DNA of 64,000 nucleotides from Ursus arctos (taxonomy: Eukaryota; Chordata; Mammalia; Carnivora; Ursidae): the NCBI RefSeq assembly GCF_023065955.2, contig NW_026623008.1:24951001-25015000 (forward strand). Reading direction: 5' to 3'. How positions within the stretch are numbered: the first letter of the stretch is position 1; each line of letters starts with the position of its first letter. Shown piece after piece: positions 10,870 to 22,100 of this stretch. The notes beneath the pieces are model-generated. The model was not told the origin of the DNA. It saw only the letters and a list, made by a program, of their open reading frames with translations, and searched no databases. The position numbers were made by a program, and so were the translations under genes.

Positions 10870-12830
10870 ATTCCACCACCTCCCATGATAACTGTTGGCT
10901 CACTCCTCCTTCCCTTCCCCGGCTGCAAGGGTTTCAAGACTCCAGTCAAATTCTGATGGCAATTTAATGCCCCGGAACTCCCCAGGTCCCAGACTTCTGC
11001 TTGTGGACGGGTCTAAGCTGCTTCCTTGGCTCTGGTTCCAAAAGCGCTCATTACTTTCTAGAAGGTCAAAACAATCTTGGTGTCACAGATGCAATAGATT
11101 CAGTTCACTGTGGTCGAGAGATCTAACAAAACCTAGCATTGCCTTTTGGTATTTCCGTGCCTTGTAGTGAAGACTGAAGGCAGAGGGAAACACTGGGATA
11201 TGAATAAAAACTAAAGGGGTTTGGGAAACGGCCCGATGCTGCAGCAGAAACCCTCTTGTGGCATGACTGATGTGTGGGCAGAAGGCAAATGGCTGCCCGA
11301 GAGGAAATGGGCCAGATGTGGCGGTCTCCCTGGGTCCCAGAATAGCAGACGCCTGTTGCCACAGCACCATGGTCGGTCCAAGGCTGACTCCACACTGCCT
11401 GGTTCTAACCTCTTGAGCGGGTTTATAGGTTGTGTCCCCACTTCTGGGAGCCAGGGAGACAGAGACTCCTGACTCCAGTGACCAAGGTCCTTGGGCCACT
11501 TGACCCCCTGCTCCGTCCCCAAGCTGTGTTCTGCCACCATGTGGGGGAGACGGAGTCCTGGAACTCCCACCAACATCCTCTCTGCTCTTCCCTGCAACCC
11601 CCGATCATGGTCATCCACCTTTTGGAGGCTCATCTGTTCTTAATTATATCTCTAAATCCCAAAGCATTACAACTCTGAGAACTTGGGAAATTTAGCTTCT
11701 TCGAGGATTCGTAATCATCACAGTAATCCCCGGTATTTACAGAGCTTCCCTTTGCAGACTGTGAAAGCCAGCCAGACAACATTGTAGTGGCGGGGACACC
11801 CTGAAATTGCCCTCAAGTTCTCTTCATGGAGCACCAGGTCCTTTGCTTTGTTGTGTTTAGCTCAAGGAGGTGGATGAAAGGAAAAATTGTCTTCATTTCT
11901 TTTTGAGGGAGACCCAAGAGAAGGTGGAAAGGTTAGACTACTGCGGAAGCCATGGAAGCCATGGGTTTGGTGCCCGGCCCATGCCCTCTTCTCAAGGCTG
12001 CCCTGCCCCTCACCCGCCCCCTGCCACCACTACTGGAGGGGTGGGCTCCGGCGGCTATGCTTGTCCCAGCTGAGTGTGCCTCTTCTTAGCGTCAGCTGAC
12101 TGGATGAGGCGTTGACACTCCACCAGCCAGGTGAACAAATCAGATCCTTTCTCTTGATAATTTGAATTAAGAGATACAGAAAACTGGAAGTCAGTCTGAC
12201 CCAGCATTTGGAGGGACTGTTTGGGACTGTGTGTACTGATTAACACGTGCGGAGAGGGGAAGAGACCACATAGTACCCAAGAGAGCTGTTCTTTGGCACT
12301 CTCTGTCCTGTGCATTTGTTCAATAAACCCTCTGAATTCCTGAGCCAGGAGCCATCGCATGGGGCTGTTACTGCAGGAAGGAGAGGTGTCGGAAATAACG
12401 GGAAATTCCTGCTTTGCTTTCTTTGTCACTACATGCCTTCCCTTAGCTTGAGTGGAAGATGAGCCCAGGCCCCATGGGTTCCATGTGCACGCAATGGGAG
12501 CACCTTCACTTCCCGTCTCACCAGGACGGACCAGACAGCACCACAGGTGAGTGGGAGACCAGCATGCAGTCCATTCCGGAGACGCCCTGCTGACCTTGAT
12601 CAGAAGCCAACATGGGCCTCCCCAGGTTGCTGAGGTGTGGGGCACGGCTGCCCCTGACCTCCCAGCTTGAAGGAGAAGGACTGAGAAAAGTCCCTGTAAA
12701 GGAGACGCTGTTAGGACACAGCACAGCTCTCTGGTTCCCCCATTGATCTGACAGCAGCAGCAGGGGCAGAAGGCAGCAGACACAGAGGCCCTGGGAGCAC
12801 AATTCGATGAACAGCCCACATTGATCCATT
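10870..12830. other. Gene-free intronic stretch with a long antisense open frame
   Basis: No recognised repeat of any size. A 254-codon open frame runs on the minus strand at 12055-12819, in the direction of CSMD2. It has a Cys- and Ser-rich, low-conservation-looking composition, no domain or signal peptide, and no clear splice context. It is most likely chance. Confidence 0.4.
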
Positions 12831-12874
12831 TACCTGCTTGACGGCTGATGACTCTGTGCGTTTAAAAGACACCT

Positions 12875-12985
12875 ATGGAAGGTTAGAGCTGGAAGGGCAC
12901 CTTAGGGAGGCCCCACGACAGCCCAGGATTGTCACAAATGGGACAAGCAAGATTCAAAGACACTACTGAGATGTGACCTTTTCGG
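12875..12985. repeat. MIR-class fragment
   Basis: 'ggttagagctggaagggcac' followed by 'cttagggaggcccc' and a degraded 'gattcaaagacac' resembles a MIR3/L3-type repeat. Weak. Confidence 0.4.
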
Positions 12986-12989
12986 TTTC

Positions 12990-13845
12990 AATCAAAGAAG
13001 TCCAAAGCTCCCGTTGTTTACTGAACAGCTTTGGGAGGGGTGAGGAGGGGGGGTATTGTGCTTTGTAGCCTTATGTTTCCCACAGGGAGGAAAGCGAAGA
13101 GAATATATATGTACGTGGAGTCTCTAGGTCTGGATCATAAGCTCTTGGATTAAAAGGAAAAGAACATTCTTACCATGGAGGTAGCAATGCGCTGTCACTA
13201 ATTCATCACCCCTGCTCCACGGGACACAGACCAGAACAGTCATAGATTTCTCTCTGCTGGAGGTTCCAAATGGAGTATGTGAGACGGTGACTTCTGTGGT
13301 GCCAGCTCTTGCCCAGCCTTTGGTCAGTCACACATTTGGGTTTAAATTGCCCTGTCCGGGTGCCAGTGGGTCCCCAGCAGGCAATTCATCATGAGCCCCT
13401 TCTTCTCTTGTCAAATGGATTCTGGAAATAGTCTATTGCCCCCCCCCCAAATCCAATGTGCCCTGTGGGATTTAGCCCCTGGAGCCCCCACAGCCTTTGT
13501 AGTTAACGACCCTACCTAAGTGTGGCCCATCTGCCTGACTGGTCTGCTCCAGTCTCCCTTGTGGGCTGAGAGACTGGTGAAACTCTTTCTGGATGGCTGG
13601 GGTTTGGCCTTATTCTCCTGCGGGTTGGGATTTATCCTCCTCATCTTTGTCAACCTGCAAGTGTCCCTAACCTAAACTGCACATCGGCACCTGGGTTGTG
13701 TGCCAACCCCAGTCTCTGAGAATTGGACTTTCCAAAAGTGCCAGCCCAGATAAGGGTGGAATTGGCCTTATTTCTTTGGTTGGTGACAGGGACAGTCAGT
13801 CTGTTTTCAAGTCCTGCTCTAGCCAGCATCACCATAATTACAAGC
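12990..13845. other. Intronic stretch without genes
   Basis: Unique-looking DNA with an 8- to 9-base C run near 13440. Nothing else was recognised. Confidence 0.4.
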
Positions 13846-13849
13846 ATTG

Positions 13850-14045
13850 GCTTTAGAGTAAAAAGTGCTGACCCTGAATTCTGTCCACATGACTGACCAA
13901 CTATATGAACTTGGGCAAGTTAACGAACTCCATTCTTTTGAGCCTCACTTTCCTAATCTATGTAAAGGGGATGTTAAAACCTAACCCAAGTGACTGGTCC
14001 AGAGTAAATGACAGCATAAAAGATAATGGGTATAAAGAACTTACC
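13850..14045 (+). repeat. MIR SINE remnant
   Basis: Ordered MIR phrases: 'gactgaccaactatatgaac', 'ttgggcaagttaacgaact', 'gagcctcactttcctaatct', then 'atgacagcataaaagataat'. Confidence 0.75.
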
Positions 14046-14079
14046 ATAACGTACCACACATGATCCTAACATGTAATGT

Positions 14080-14290
14080 TCACTGAGAGCTTACAACATG
14101 TTAAATTCTGTGCAAAGTGCTTTGTAAGTGGTGTCACCTTAGTTAATTTGCACAGTAATCTCGTGAGATCCTATTACCCCAATTTTTTAAAGGAGAAATC
14201 TGAGGCTTGAAAGGTTTAAGTAAGTTGCCCAAGGTCAACAGCTGGTCAGTGGTTGAGTAAACGCTGACTGTGATTTTGTAGAGACCAAAG
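14080..14290. repeat. MIR SINE remnant
   Basis: Contains 'cactgagagcttacaacatg', 'ggagaaatctgaggcttga' and 'aagttgcccaaggtcaacag', matching the MIR core and 3' part. Confidence 0.7.
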
Positions 14291-14294
14291 ATTA

Positions 14295-15215
14295 TGATTT
14301 ATCTCATTTAATGTCCTAGTAAGATGCCTAATGTATACTAGCCACTCAGAAATATTGTGTTGAATTAATGCATGACTCCCAATTCAGTGCTCCTTTGCAC
14401 AACTGGGTTAAGAGCGCAGTTCTATCAGCTTACCGTTTCCCCCCCTCCACCCTCTCTCTCCTTCCCTCCTTTACTCCTTCCCTCCCTCCCTGTCTCCTGC
14501 AGTGGGGACACTAAGCTGTTCATCTTGTTTTATTTCTGTTGGCATTTGTATTGCTATCCCTAGTATGGCTATTACTAGATGTTTTAATACATTCAAACCT
14601 TCTATCTGAAAGGATACATCATTTCCATACCACCTACTTTTTAATCAGAGAGCACTCACAGATTCAGCACTTTGGACAGAGCTGGGAGTTTTAAGCTAAT
14701 GTGTAGTCAGTATTGAATTTGCATTTAAAAACTATTTACATTAAACGTGTGACCCACATATGAGAAAATACTGCATTCCCCACTTCAAGCTCAGTGGTTC
14801 TGGCTTTCTCTTCCTTCTCATAGTCTACGAGATGAAAAAAGATTGCCATAAAGATTTTATGAGTCCAAGAGAAACATTACTCAAACAGGATTTATTTCAA
14901 AGGCATCATTCTGAAACTGTGGCATGTTGTTTAAAGGGGGAAGCAAAGCTCATAGTGGTGGAATTTTTATACTCAAATGAAGTCCAAATGTTATAGAAGA
15001 TCCTCTTAATGTCTGCCAGGTGAGCAACTTCTTCAATTTGGTTCAAATCAGCAGACAATTTATAGAGTATTTTCAGCATCTCTGAGCCTGATATTGAAAC
15101 CAGTGATAAGAGGCAATAAGAATATGATTTTTTCCCCACTTGCACTGAGACAAGGAGAAAGGTAGTTCCTGGATTGGTACTTTCATGCCTTCATGCCCCA
15201 GGACAAAAATACATT
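14295..15215. other. Intronic stretch without genes
   Basis: Unique-looking, with a CT-rich patch at about 14435-14500. The AT-rich part at 14560-15110 has no recognised repeat and no gene. Confidence 0.4.
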
Positions 15216-15219
15216 TTTG

Positions 15220-15400
15220 ATGCCCAGCATCTGTCAGGCACCATGCTGCACATTGTAAGGAAAGCAAGGCACATTTTTTTTTGCCCTCAAGGACCGACTG
15301 TCTGGTAGGGGACAGACAATTGCCCCATGCAACACACTATGCAGTGAGATAAAGGTTATGATGGAAATAAGTCCAAGAGTTTGTCAGCTGAAAGCTTGTT
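15220..15400 (-). repeat. LINE L2 remnant, antisense, left of the L1
   Basis: 'catctgtcaggcaccatgct', 'gccctcaaggaccgactgtc' and 'acactatgcagtgagataa' read as L2 in reverse. Similar L2 sequence continues right of the full-length L1 (22132-22420), so the L1 probably landed within or between L2 pieces. Confidence 0.65.
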
Positions 15401-15910
15401 CCAGAATCATGTGGGATGTCTATTATCCTTTGCCTACCTGACAAACTCTTATTCATTCTTTAAGAACCCAATCAAATGGCCTCTTCTCTGTGAATACTTT
15501 CTTGACTCTCCAAAACAGAGTCATTAGTCTTTCCTCCTTGGGGCTCCCACAAAATCTTGAAGAAAGGGAGAGTGAGGATGACAGACACTAAATACATAAT
15601 TCTTATGTATATATAAACGTTCTGCAGGAGTAAAAAGCAAGAATGAATTAGGATGGGAGTTAAGATGGCGGAGGAGTAGGGGACCCCTTTTTCAGCCGGT
15701 CCCCTGAGTCGAGCTGGATAGGTACCAGACCAGCCTAAATAACCACGGAATCAGCCTGAGACGCAGGATGATGCATCTGGATCTCTACAAATGAACATCT
15801 CCAGCGCTGAGTATTGAGGTACCAAGAGGGGAGCTGTAAACCGTGCACGGATATCGGAAGATAAACGGAAGGGGGAGGGAGCCGCCGTGTTTGGGCGCCG
15901 GGAAGCGGCA

Positions 15911-16284
15911 GCCACCTGCACGGGGGAGCGGGAAGACACACAGAGGGTACCCGCGAGAGAGCGGACTGAGACCGGTGAGCCGTGAACGCGCGCGCCACCA
16001 GGCATCTCCCGGAACACCGGAATCCCGGTGTGCTCACGGGATCCAGACTGAGACCGGGAACTCCCGGAGCGCGCGCGGGGCGGCTGGCGGCTGGCGGGCC
16101 ACCTGCACGGGGGAGCGGGCGGACTCGCGGTCGGCACCCGCGAAACAGCAGACTGAGACCCTGAACCGGGTGCGCGCGCCACCAGGCTTCTCACGAAACT
16201 CCGGAATCGAGGTGTGCTCACCGGGCATAGACTGAGACCGGGAGACCCGGGAGCGCGCGGGGCGGCCGGTGGCTGGCGGCATTA
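15911..16284 (+). repeat. Two-copy 187-bp tandem repeat in the L1 5' UTR
   Basis: The phrase GCCACCTGCACGGGGGAGCG starts at 15911 and again at 16098, a period of 187 bp. Both units continue with 'cagactgagacc', 'gcgcgcgccaccaggc', 'ggtgtgctcac', and a GC-rich end 'gcgcgcggggcggc'. The copies differ at many positions, so the duplication predates this insertion. The layout recalls the promoter monomers of rodent L1s. Confidence 0.85.
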
Positions 16285-16350
16285 GAAACACAAAGGACAG
16301 AGACGGGGCGGCCGGTGGCTGGCGGCATTAGAAACACAAAGGACAGAGAC
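16259..16350 (+). repeat. Perfect 46-bp tandem duplication in the L1 5' UTR
   Basis: Two identical 46-bp units, 16259-16304 and 16305-16350, each start GGGGCGGCCGGTGGCTGGCG and end 'cacaaaggacagagac'. Their identity indicates a much younger duplication than the 187-bp repeat. Confidence 0.95.
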
Positions 16351-16717
16351 GCGCCGGCCCTGGAAGTGAGGGCAGGGTCGCCGAGTTGGTGCGCACATCC
16401 CGGGACGCCGCAGGGTTGAGCAGCACCAACAGTAACAGAGTTAAAGTGGCCAGAACATCAGTGGAGAACGGGCCGCAATCCCTCTGTTCTGCGACAATGC
16501 AGCCTCTGCTGCTCTGACCCTCAGAAGAGGCATAGCCGGCCGCCAGGGAAAGCCGCCAGAGAACAAAAGCCTGGAAATACCGGCTCAGAGAGTGCCCATC
16601 CCCATCCTCCCTCGCAGGGGCACGGAGACTCTACCCAAACAGGGTTGCCTGAGTATCGGCGCGGCAGGCCCCTCCCCCAGAACACAGAAGGCAGGCTGAA
16701 AAATCAAGAAGCCCACA

Positions 16718-16913
16718 ACCCAGGCGCCTGGGTGGCGCAGTCATTGAGCGCCTGCCTTCAGCTTAGGGCGTGATCCCAGCGTTCCGGAAAGGAGTCCCTC
16801 ATCGGGCTCCTCCGCTGGGAGCCTGCTTCTTCCTCTCTCACTCCCCTGCTTCTGTTTCGTTCTTGCTGTCTGTCTCCCTCTCTCAGATAAGTAAATAAAT
16901 AAAATCTTTAAAG
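16718..16913 (+). mobile_element. Can-SINE embedded in the L1 5' UTR
   Basis: A SINEC in the L1 sense orientation, starting 'acccaggcgcctgggtggcg' and ending 'aataaataaaatctttaaag'. A 12-bp duplication of L1 sequence, AAGAAGCCCACA, flanks it at 16706-16717 and 16914-16925, showing it arrived by retrotransposition into an L1. The B-box region is altered compared with the copy at 5582, and almost no A tail remains, so it looks older than the L1 insertion that carries it. Confidence 0.92.
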
Positions 16914-17015
16914 AAGAAGCCCACATCTCTAAGATCCCTATAAAACAAGGGGCACGGCCTGGGACCCAGTCAATAATTTTGGGCTCTGGAAACCCCGCAA
17001 CCTCTCTTCATCAGA

Positions 17016-17918
17016 ATGACAAGAAGGAGAAGCCCCCCCCAGCAAAGAAAGGACAGTGAGTCAGGGGCCTCTGCCACAGAAGTAACGGATATGGATGTAA
17101 CCAAATTATCAGAAATGGAATTCAGAGTAACAATGGTCAAGATAATGAGTAGACTTGAAAAAAGTATTCAGGAAAATATTACTGAGAATATACAATCCCT
17201 AAGGGCGGAAATGAGAGCGAATTTGACAGAAATTAAAAATTCTATGAGCCAAATGCAGGCAAAACTAGAGGCTCTGACGGCCAGGGTCACGGAAGCGGAG
17301 GAAAGGGTTAGTGAATTGGAGGATGGGTTAATAGAGGAAAAATTAAAAATAGAAGATGGTCTTAAAAAAATCCACGCCCACGAATGTTGGCTACGGGAGA
17401 TTACTGACTCAACGAAACGATCCAATGTTAGAATCATCGGCATCCCCGAGGGGGTGGAGAAAAACAGAGGTCTAGAAGAGATATTTGAACAAATTGTAGC
17501 TGAAAACTTCCCTAATCTAGCAAGGGAAACAAAAATTCGTGTCCAAGAGGCAGAGAGGACCCCTCCCAAGCTCAACCATGACAGACCTACACCACGTCAC
17601 GTCATAGTGCAACTCGCAAATATGAGATCCAAGGATACAGTATTGAAAGCGGCCAGGGCAAAGAAATTTCTCACGTACCAAGGCAAAGGCATCAGAATTA
17701 CATCAGACCTGTCTACACAGACCTGGAATGAGAGAAAGGGTTGGGGGAGCATTTTTAAAGCTCTTTCAGAGAAAAACATGCAGCCAAGGATCCTTTATCC
17801 AGCAAGGCTGTCATTCAGAATTGATGGAGAAATAAAGACATTTCAGAATCGACAGTCACTAGCCAATTTCGTAACCACGAAACCAGCCCTACAGGAGGTA
17901 TTACGGGGGGTTCTATAA
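17016..17918 (+). CDS. L1 ORF1 protein (RNA-binding chaperone), intact
   Basis: 300 codons, no internal stop. In L1s this protein forms trimers that coat the L1 RNA and act as a nucleic-acid chaperone in the retrotransposition particle. Visible parts: a short basic start (MTRRRSPPQQRK), a heptad-rich coiled coil about residues 33-120, an RRM about 137-226 beginning NVRIIGIPEG and with TPRHVIVQL at 192-200, and a C-terminal domain about 227-300 with QPRILYPARLSF at 256-267 and FVTTKPAL at 285-292. It is shorter than the 338-residue human protein, mostly in the N-terminal and coiled-coil part and at the extreme C-terminus. The ATG at 17016 is the first in this frame after the leader. ORF2 begins 72 bp downstream. 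Confidence 0.97.
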   Translation: MTRRRSPPQQRKDSESGASATEVTDMDVTKLSEMEFRVTMVKIMSRLEKSIQENITENIQSLRAEMRANLTEIKNSMSQMQAKLEALTARVTEAEERVSELEDGLIEEKLKIEDGLKKIHAHECWLREITDSTKRSNVRIIGIPEGVEKNRGLEEIFEQIVAENFPNLARETKIRVQEAERTPPKLNHDRPTPRHVIVQLANMRSKDTVLKAARAKKFLTYQGKGIRITSDLSTQTWNERKGWGSIFKALSEKNMQPRILYPARLSFRIDGEIKTFQNRQSLANFVTTKPALQEVLRGVL

Positions 17919-17990
17919 AAGTAAAAAGGCCCCAAGAGTGATACAAAACAGAAAGTCACAGCCAATACAAACAAAGACTTTACTGACAAC

Positions 17991-20900
17991 ATGGCAGAAT
18001 TAAAAGCATATCTCTCAGTACTCAGCCTGAACATTAATGGTTTAAATTCTGGTTTCAAACGCCACAGGGTTGCAGATTGGATAAAAAGAAATGACCCATC
18101 CATTTGCTGTCTACAAGAGACTCATTTCGAACCCAAAGATGCATTCAGACTGAGAGTAAGGGGATGGAGTACCATCTTTCACGCAAATGGACCTCAAAAG
18201 AAAGCTGGGGTAGCAATTCTCATATCAGATAAACTGGATTTTAAACTACAGACTATAGTTAGAGATGCAGAAGGGCACTATATTATTCTTAAAGGAAGTA
18301 TTCAACAAGTGGATATGACAATTATAAATATATATGCCCCCAACAGGGGAGCAGCAAGATACACAAGGCAACTCTTAACCAGAATAAAGAGACATATAGA
18401 TAAAAATACATTAATAGTAGGGGACCTCAACACTCCACTCTCAGAAATAGACAGAACACCCTGGCAAAAACTAAGCAAAGAATCAAAGGCTTTGAATGCC
18501 ATACTCGACGAGTTGGACCTCTTAGATATATATAGAACACTACACCCCAGAACCAAAGAATACTCATTCTATTCTAATGCCCATGGAACATTTTCAAGAA
18601 TAGACCATGTTCTGGGACACAAAACAGGTCTCAGCCGATACCAAAAGATTGAAATTATCCCCTGCATATTCTCAGACCACAACGCTCTGAAATTGGAACT
18701 CAACCACAAGGAAAAATTTGGAAGAAACTCAAACACTTGGAGACTAAGAACCATCCTGCTCAGGAATGACTCGATAAACCAGGAAATCAAAAATCAAATT
18801 AAACAATTTATGGAGACCAATGAGAATGAAAATACAACAGTCCAAAACCTATGGGATACTGCAAAGGCAGTCCTAAGGGGGAAATACATAGCCATCCAAG
18901 CCTCACTCAAAAGAATAGAAAAATCTAAAATGCAGTTTTTATATTCTCACCTCAAGAAGCTGGAACAGCAACAGAGGGACAGGCCTAATCCACGCACAAG
19001 GAAGCAGTTGACCAAAATTAAAGCTGAAATCAATCAAGCAGAAACCAGAAGTACAGTAGAGCAGATCAACAGGACTAGAAGCTGGTTCTTGGAGAGAATC
19101 AATAAAATTGACAGACCACTGGCAAGACTTATCCAAAAGAAAAGAGAAAGGACCCAGATTATTAAAATTATGAATGAAAAAGGAGAGGTCACGACGAACA
19201 CCATTGAAATTGGAAGGATTATTAGAAATTTTTATCAACAGCTATATGCCAATAAACTAAGCAATCTGGAAGAGATGGAATCCTTCCTGGAAACCTATAA
19301 ACTACCAAGATTGAAACCGGAAGAAATTGATTTCTTAAACAGGCCAATTAATTATGAAGAAATTGAGTCAGTGATAAACAACCTTCCAAATAACAAAACT
19401 CCAGGCCCGGACGGTTTTCCTGGGGAATTCTACCAAACATTCAAAGAAGAAATAATACCTATTCTCCTAAAGCTTTTTCAAAAAATAGAAACAGAAGGAA
19501 AGCTACCAAACTCATTCTATGAGGCCAATATTACATTGATCCCCAAACCAGGCAAAGACCCCCTCAAAAAGGAGAATTACAGACCGATTTCCCTAATGAA
19601 TATGGATGCCAAAATCCTCAACAAGATACTTGCTAATAGAATCCAACAGTTCATTAAAAGGATTATCCACCACGATCAAGTGGGATTCATACCTGGGATG
19701 CAAGCGTGGTTCAATATTCGCAAATCAATCAGCGTGATACATCATATCAACAAGAAAAGACTCAAGAACCATATGATCCTCTCAATCGATGCCGAAAAAG
19801 CATTTGACAAAATACAGCATCCTTTCCTGATTAAAACCCTTCAGAGTGTAGGAATAGAAGGTACATTTCTCAATCTCATAAAAGCCATCTATGAAAAGCC
19901 TACTGCAAATATTATTCTCAATGGGGAAAAGCTGGAAGCCTTTCCCTTAAGATCAGGAACACGACAAGGATGCCCACTCTCGCCACTATTATTCAACATA
20001 GTACTAGAAGTCCTTGCAACAGCAATCAGACAACAAAAAGGGATCAAAGGTATTCAAATCGGCAAAGAAGAAGTCAAAATGTCTCTCTTCGCAGACGACA
20101 TGATACTCTATATGGAAAACCCAAAAGAAGCCACTCCCAAACTATTAGAAGTTATAGAGCAATTCAGTAACGTGGCAGGATACAAAATAAATGCTCAGAA
20201 ATCAGTTGCATTTCTGTACACGAATAACGAGAACGAAGAAAGAGAAATCAGGGAATCCATCCCATTTACAATAGCACCAAAAACCATACGTTACCTTGGA
20301 ATTAACTTAACCAGAGATGTAAAGGACCTTTATTCTAGAAACTATAAATCACTCTTAAAAGACATTGAGGAAGACATAAAAAGATGGAAAGATATTCCAT
20401 GCTCATGGATCGGAAGAATTAACATAGTTAAAATGTCCATGCTACCCAGAGCAATCTACACTTTCAATGCTATCCCGATCAAAATACCGAGAACGTTTTT
20501 CAAAGAACTGGAACAAATAGTCCTTAAATTTGTATGGAACCAGAAAAGACCCCGAATCTCCAAGGAACTGTTGAAAAGGAAAAACAAAGCTGGGGGCATC
20601 ACAATGCCGGATTTCGAGCTGTACTACAAAGCTGTGATCACAAAGACAGCATGGTACTGGCACAAAAACAGACACATAGACCAATGGAACAGAATAGAGA
20701 GCCCAGAAATGGACCCTCAGCTCTTTGGGCAACTAATATTTGATAAAGCAGGAAAAAACATCCGGTGGGAAAAAGACAGTCTCTTCAATAAATGGTGCTG
20801 GGAAAATTGGACAGCTACGTGCAAAAGAATGAAACTTGACCACTATCTCACACCATACACAAAAATAAACTCCAAATGGATGAAAGACCTCGATGTGAGA

Positions 20901-21818
20901 CAGGAATCCATCAAAATTCTAGAGGAGAACACAGGCAGCAACCTCTACGACATCAGCCTAAGCAACCTTTTTCATGACACATCCCCAAAGGCAAAAGAAA
21001 CAAAAGATAAAATGAATTTATGGGACTTCATCAAGATTAAAAGTTTCTGCACATCCAAGGAAACAGTCAGAAAAACTAAGAGGCAGCCCACGGAATGGGA
21101 GAATATATTTGCAAATGACACTACAGATAAAGGACTGGTATCCAAGATCTACAAAGAACTTCTCAAACTCAATACACGAGAAACAAATAAACAAATCAAA
21201 AAATGGGCAGAAGATATGAACAGACACTTTTCCAATGAAGACATACAAATGGCTAACAGACACATGAAAAAATGTTCAAAATCATTAGCCATCAAGGAAA
21301 TTCAAATCAAAACCACACTGAGATACCACCTTACGCCAGTTAGAATGGCAAAAATAGACAAGGCAAGAAACAACAATTGTTGGAGAGGATGTGGAGAAAG
21401 GGGATCCCTCCTACATTGTTGGTGGGAATGCAAGTTGGTACAGCCACTCTGGAAAACCGTGTGGAGGTCCCTTAAAAAGTTAAAAATTGAGCTACCCTAT
21501 GATCCAGCCATTGCACTACTGGGTGTTTACCCCAAAGATACAGACGTAGTGAAGAGAAGGGCCATATGCACCCCAATGTTCATAGCAGCAATGTCCACAA
21601 TAGCTAAATCGTGGAAGGAGCCGAGATGCCCTTCAACAGATGACTGGATTAAGAAGTTGTGGTCCATATATACAATGGAATATTACTCAGCAATCAGAAA
21701 GAATGAGTTCTCAACATTTGCTACAACATGGACGGCACTGGAGGAGATAATGCTTAGTGAAATAAGTCAAGCAGAGAAAGACAACTATCATATGATTTCT
21801 CTCATCTATGGAACATAA
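17991..21818 (+). CDS. L1 ORF2 protein (endonuclease and reverse transcriptase), intact
   Basis: 1275 codons, the same length as human ORF2p. ORF2p nicks the target DNA and copies L1 RNA from the nick (target-primed reverse transcription). The N-terminal APE-type endonuclease keeps N14, E43, Y115, D145, N147, D205, D229 and H230. The reverse transcriptase carries FADD with D702 and D703, and the upstream motifs [18 protein letters not shown] and [12 protein letters not shown]. The C-terminal CCHC zinc-knuckle-like motif is present at C1130, C1134, H1142 and C1147 ([18 protein letters not shown]). No stop, frameshift or missing key residue was seen. Translation is expected at very low level from the bicistronic L1 RNA, by reinitiation across the 72-bp spacer. 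Confidence 0.98.
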   Translation: MAELKAYLSVLSLNINGLNSGFKRHRVADWIKRNDPSICCLQETHFEPKDAFRLRVRGWSTIFHANGPQKKAGVAILISDKLDFKLQTIVRDAEGHYIILKGSIQQVDMTIINIYAPNRGAARYTRQLLTRIKRHIDKNTLIVGDLNTPLSEIDRTPWQKLSKESKALNAILDELDLLDIYRTLHPRTKEYSFYSNAHGTFSRIDHVLGHKTGLSRYQKIEIIPCIFSDHNALKLELNHKEKFGRNSNTWRLRTILLRNDSINQEIKNQIKQFMETNENENTTVQNLWDTAKAVLRGKYIAIQASLKRIEKSKMQFLYSHLKKLEQQQRDRPNPRTRKQLTKIKAEINQAETRSTVEQINRTRSWFLERINKIDRPLARLIQKKRERTQIIKIMNEKGEVTTNTIEIGRIIRNFYQQLYANKLSNLEEMESFLETYKLPRLKPEEIDFLNRPINYEEIESVINNLPNNKTPGPDGFPGEFYQTFKEEIIPILLKLFQKIETEGKLPNSFYEANITLIPKPGKDPLKKENYRPISLMNMDAKILNKILANRIQQFIKRIIHHDQVGFIPGMQAWFNIRKSISVIHHINKKRLKNHMILSIDAEKAFDKIQHPFLIKTLQSVGIEGTFLNLIKAIYEKPTANIILNGEKLEAFPLRSGTRQGCPLSPLLFNIVLEVLATAIRQQKGIKGIQIGKEEVKMSLFADDMILYMENPKEATPKLLEVIEQFSNVAGYKINAQKSVAFLYTNNENEEREIRESIPFTIAPKTIRYLGINLTRDVKDLYSRNYKSLLKDIEEDIKRWKDIPCSWIGRINIVKMSMLPRAIYTFNAIPIKIPRTFFKELEQIVLKFVWNQKRPRISKELLKRKNKAGGITMPDFELYYKAVITKTAWYWHKNRHIDQWNRIESPEMDPQLFGQLIFDKAGKNIRWEKDSLFNKWCWENWTATCKRMKLDHYLTPYTKINSKWMKDLDVRQESIKILEENTGSNLYDISLSNLFHDTSPKAKETKDKMNLWDFIKIKSFCTSKETVRKTKRQPTEWENIFANDTTDKGLVSKIYKELLKLNTRETNKQIKKWAEDMNRHFSNEDIQMANRHMKKCSKSLAIKEIQIKTTLRYHLTPVRMAKIDKARNNNCWRGCGERGSLLHCWWECKLVQPLWKTVWRSLKKLKIELPYDPAIALLGVYPKDTDVVKRRAICTPMFIAAMSTIAKSWKEPRCPSTDDWIKKLWSIYTMEYYSAIRKNEFSTFATTWTALEEIMLSEISQAEKDNYHMISLIYGT

Positions 21819-22100
21819 GAACTAGAATGATCAGTAGGGGAAGAAAGGGATAAAGAAAGGGGGGGTAATCAGAAGGGGGAATGAAACATGAGAGACTATG
21901 GACTATGAGAAACAAACTGAGGGCTACAGAGGGGAGGGGGGTGGGGGAATGGGATAGACCGGTGATGGGTAGTAAGGAGGGCACATATTGCATGGTGCAC
22001 TGGGTGTTATACACAACTAATGAATCATCGAGCCTTACATCGAAAACCGGGGATGTACTGTATGGTGACTAACATAATATAATAAAAAATCATTATTAAT
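21819..22100 (+). other. L1 3' UTR
   Basis: It carries the polypurine G-rich tract typical of mammalian L1 3' UTRs (about 21840-21880 and 21930-21950, runs such as 'gaggggaggggggtggggga'), then 'gggtgttatacacaactaat' as in other carnivoran L1s. Confidence 0.9.

Larger units (their letters stand above)
15651..17015 (+). promoter_or_regulatory. L1 5' UTR with internal promoter
   Basis: The 1365-bp leader starts with GGATGGGAGTTAAGATGGCG. AAGATGGCGG at 15662-15671 matches the YY1 site that positions transcription starts in other mammalian L1s. The next about 700 bp are very CpG-rich and tandemly repeated, an expected substrate for DNA methylation. A SINEC copy sits in its 3' half (16718-16913). 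Promoter function is inferred from the position and family. Confidence 0.85.

Noticed and set aside
17168..18103. Antisense open frames opposite L1 ORF1 and ORF2
   Set aside because: Shadows of the L1 coding frames with no independent features.
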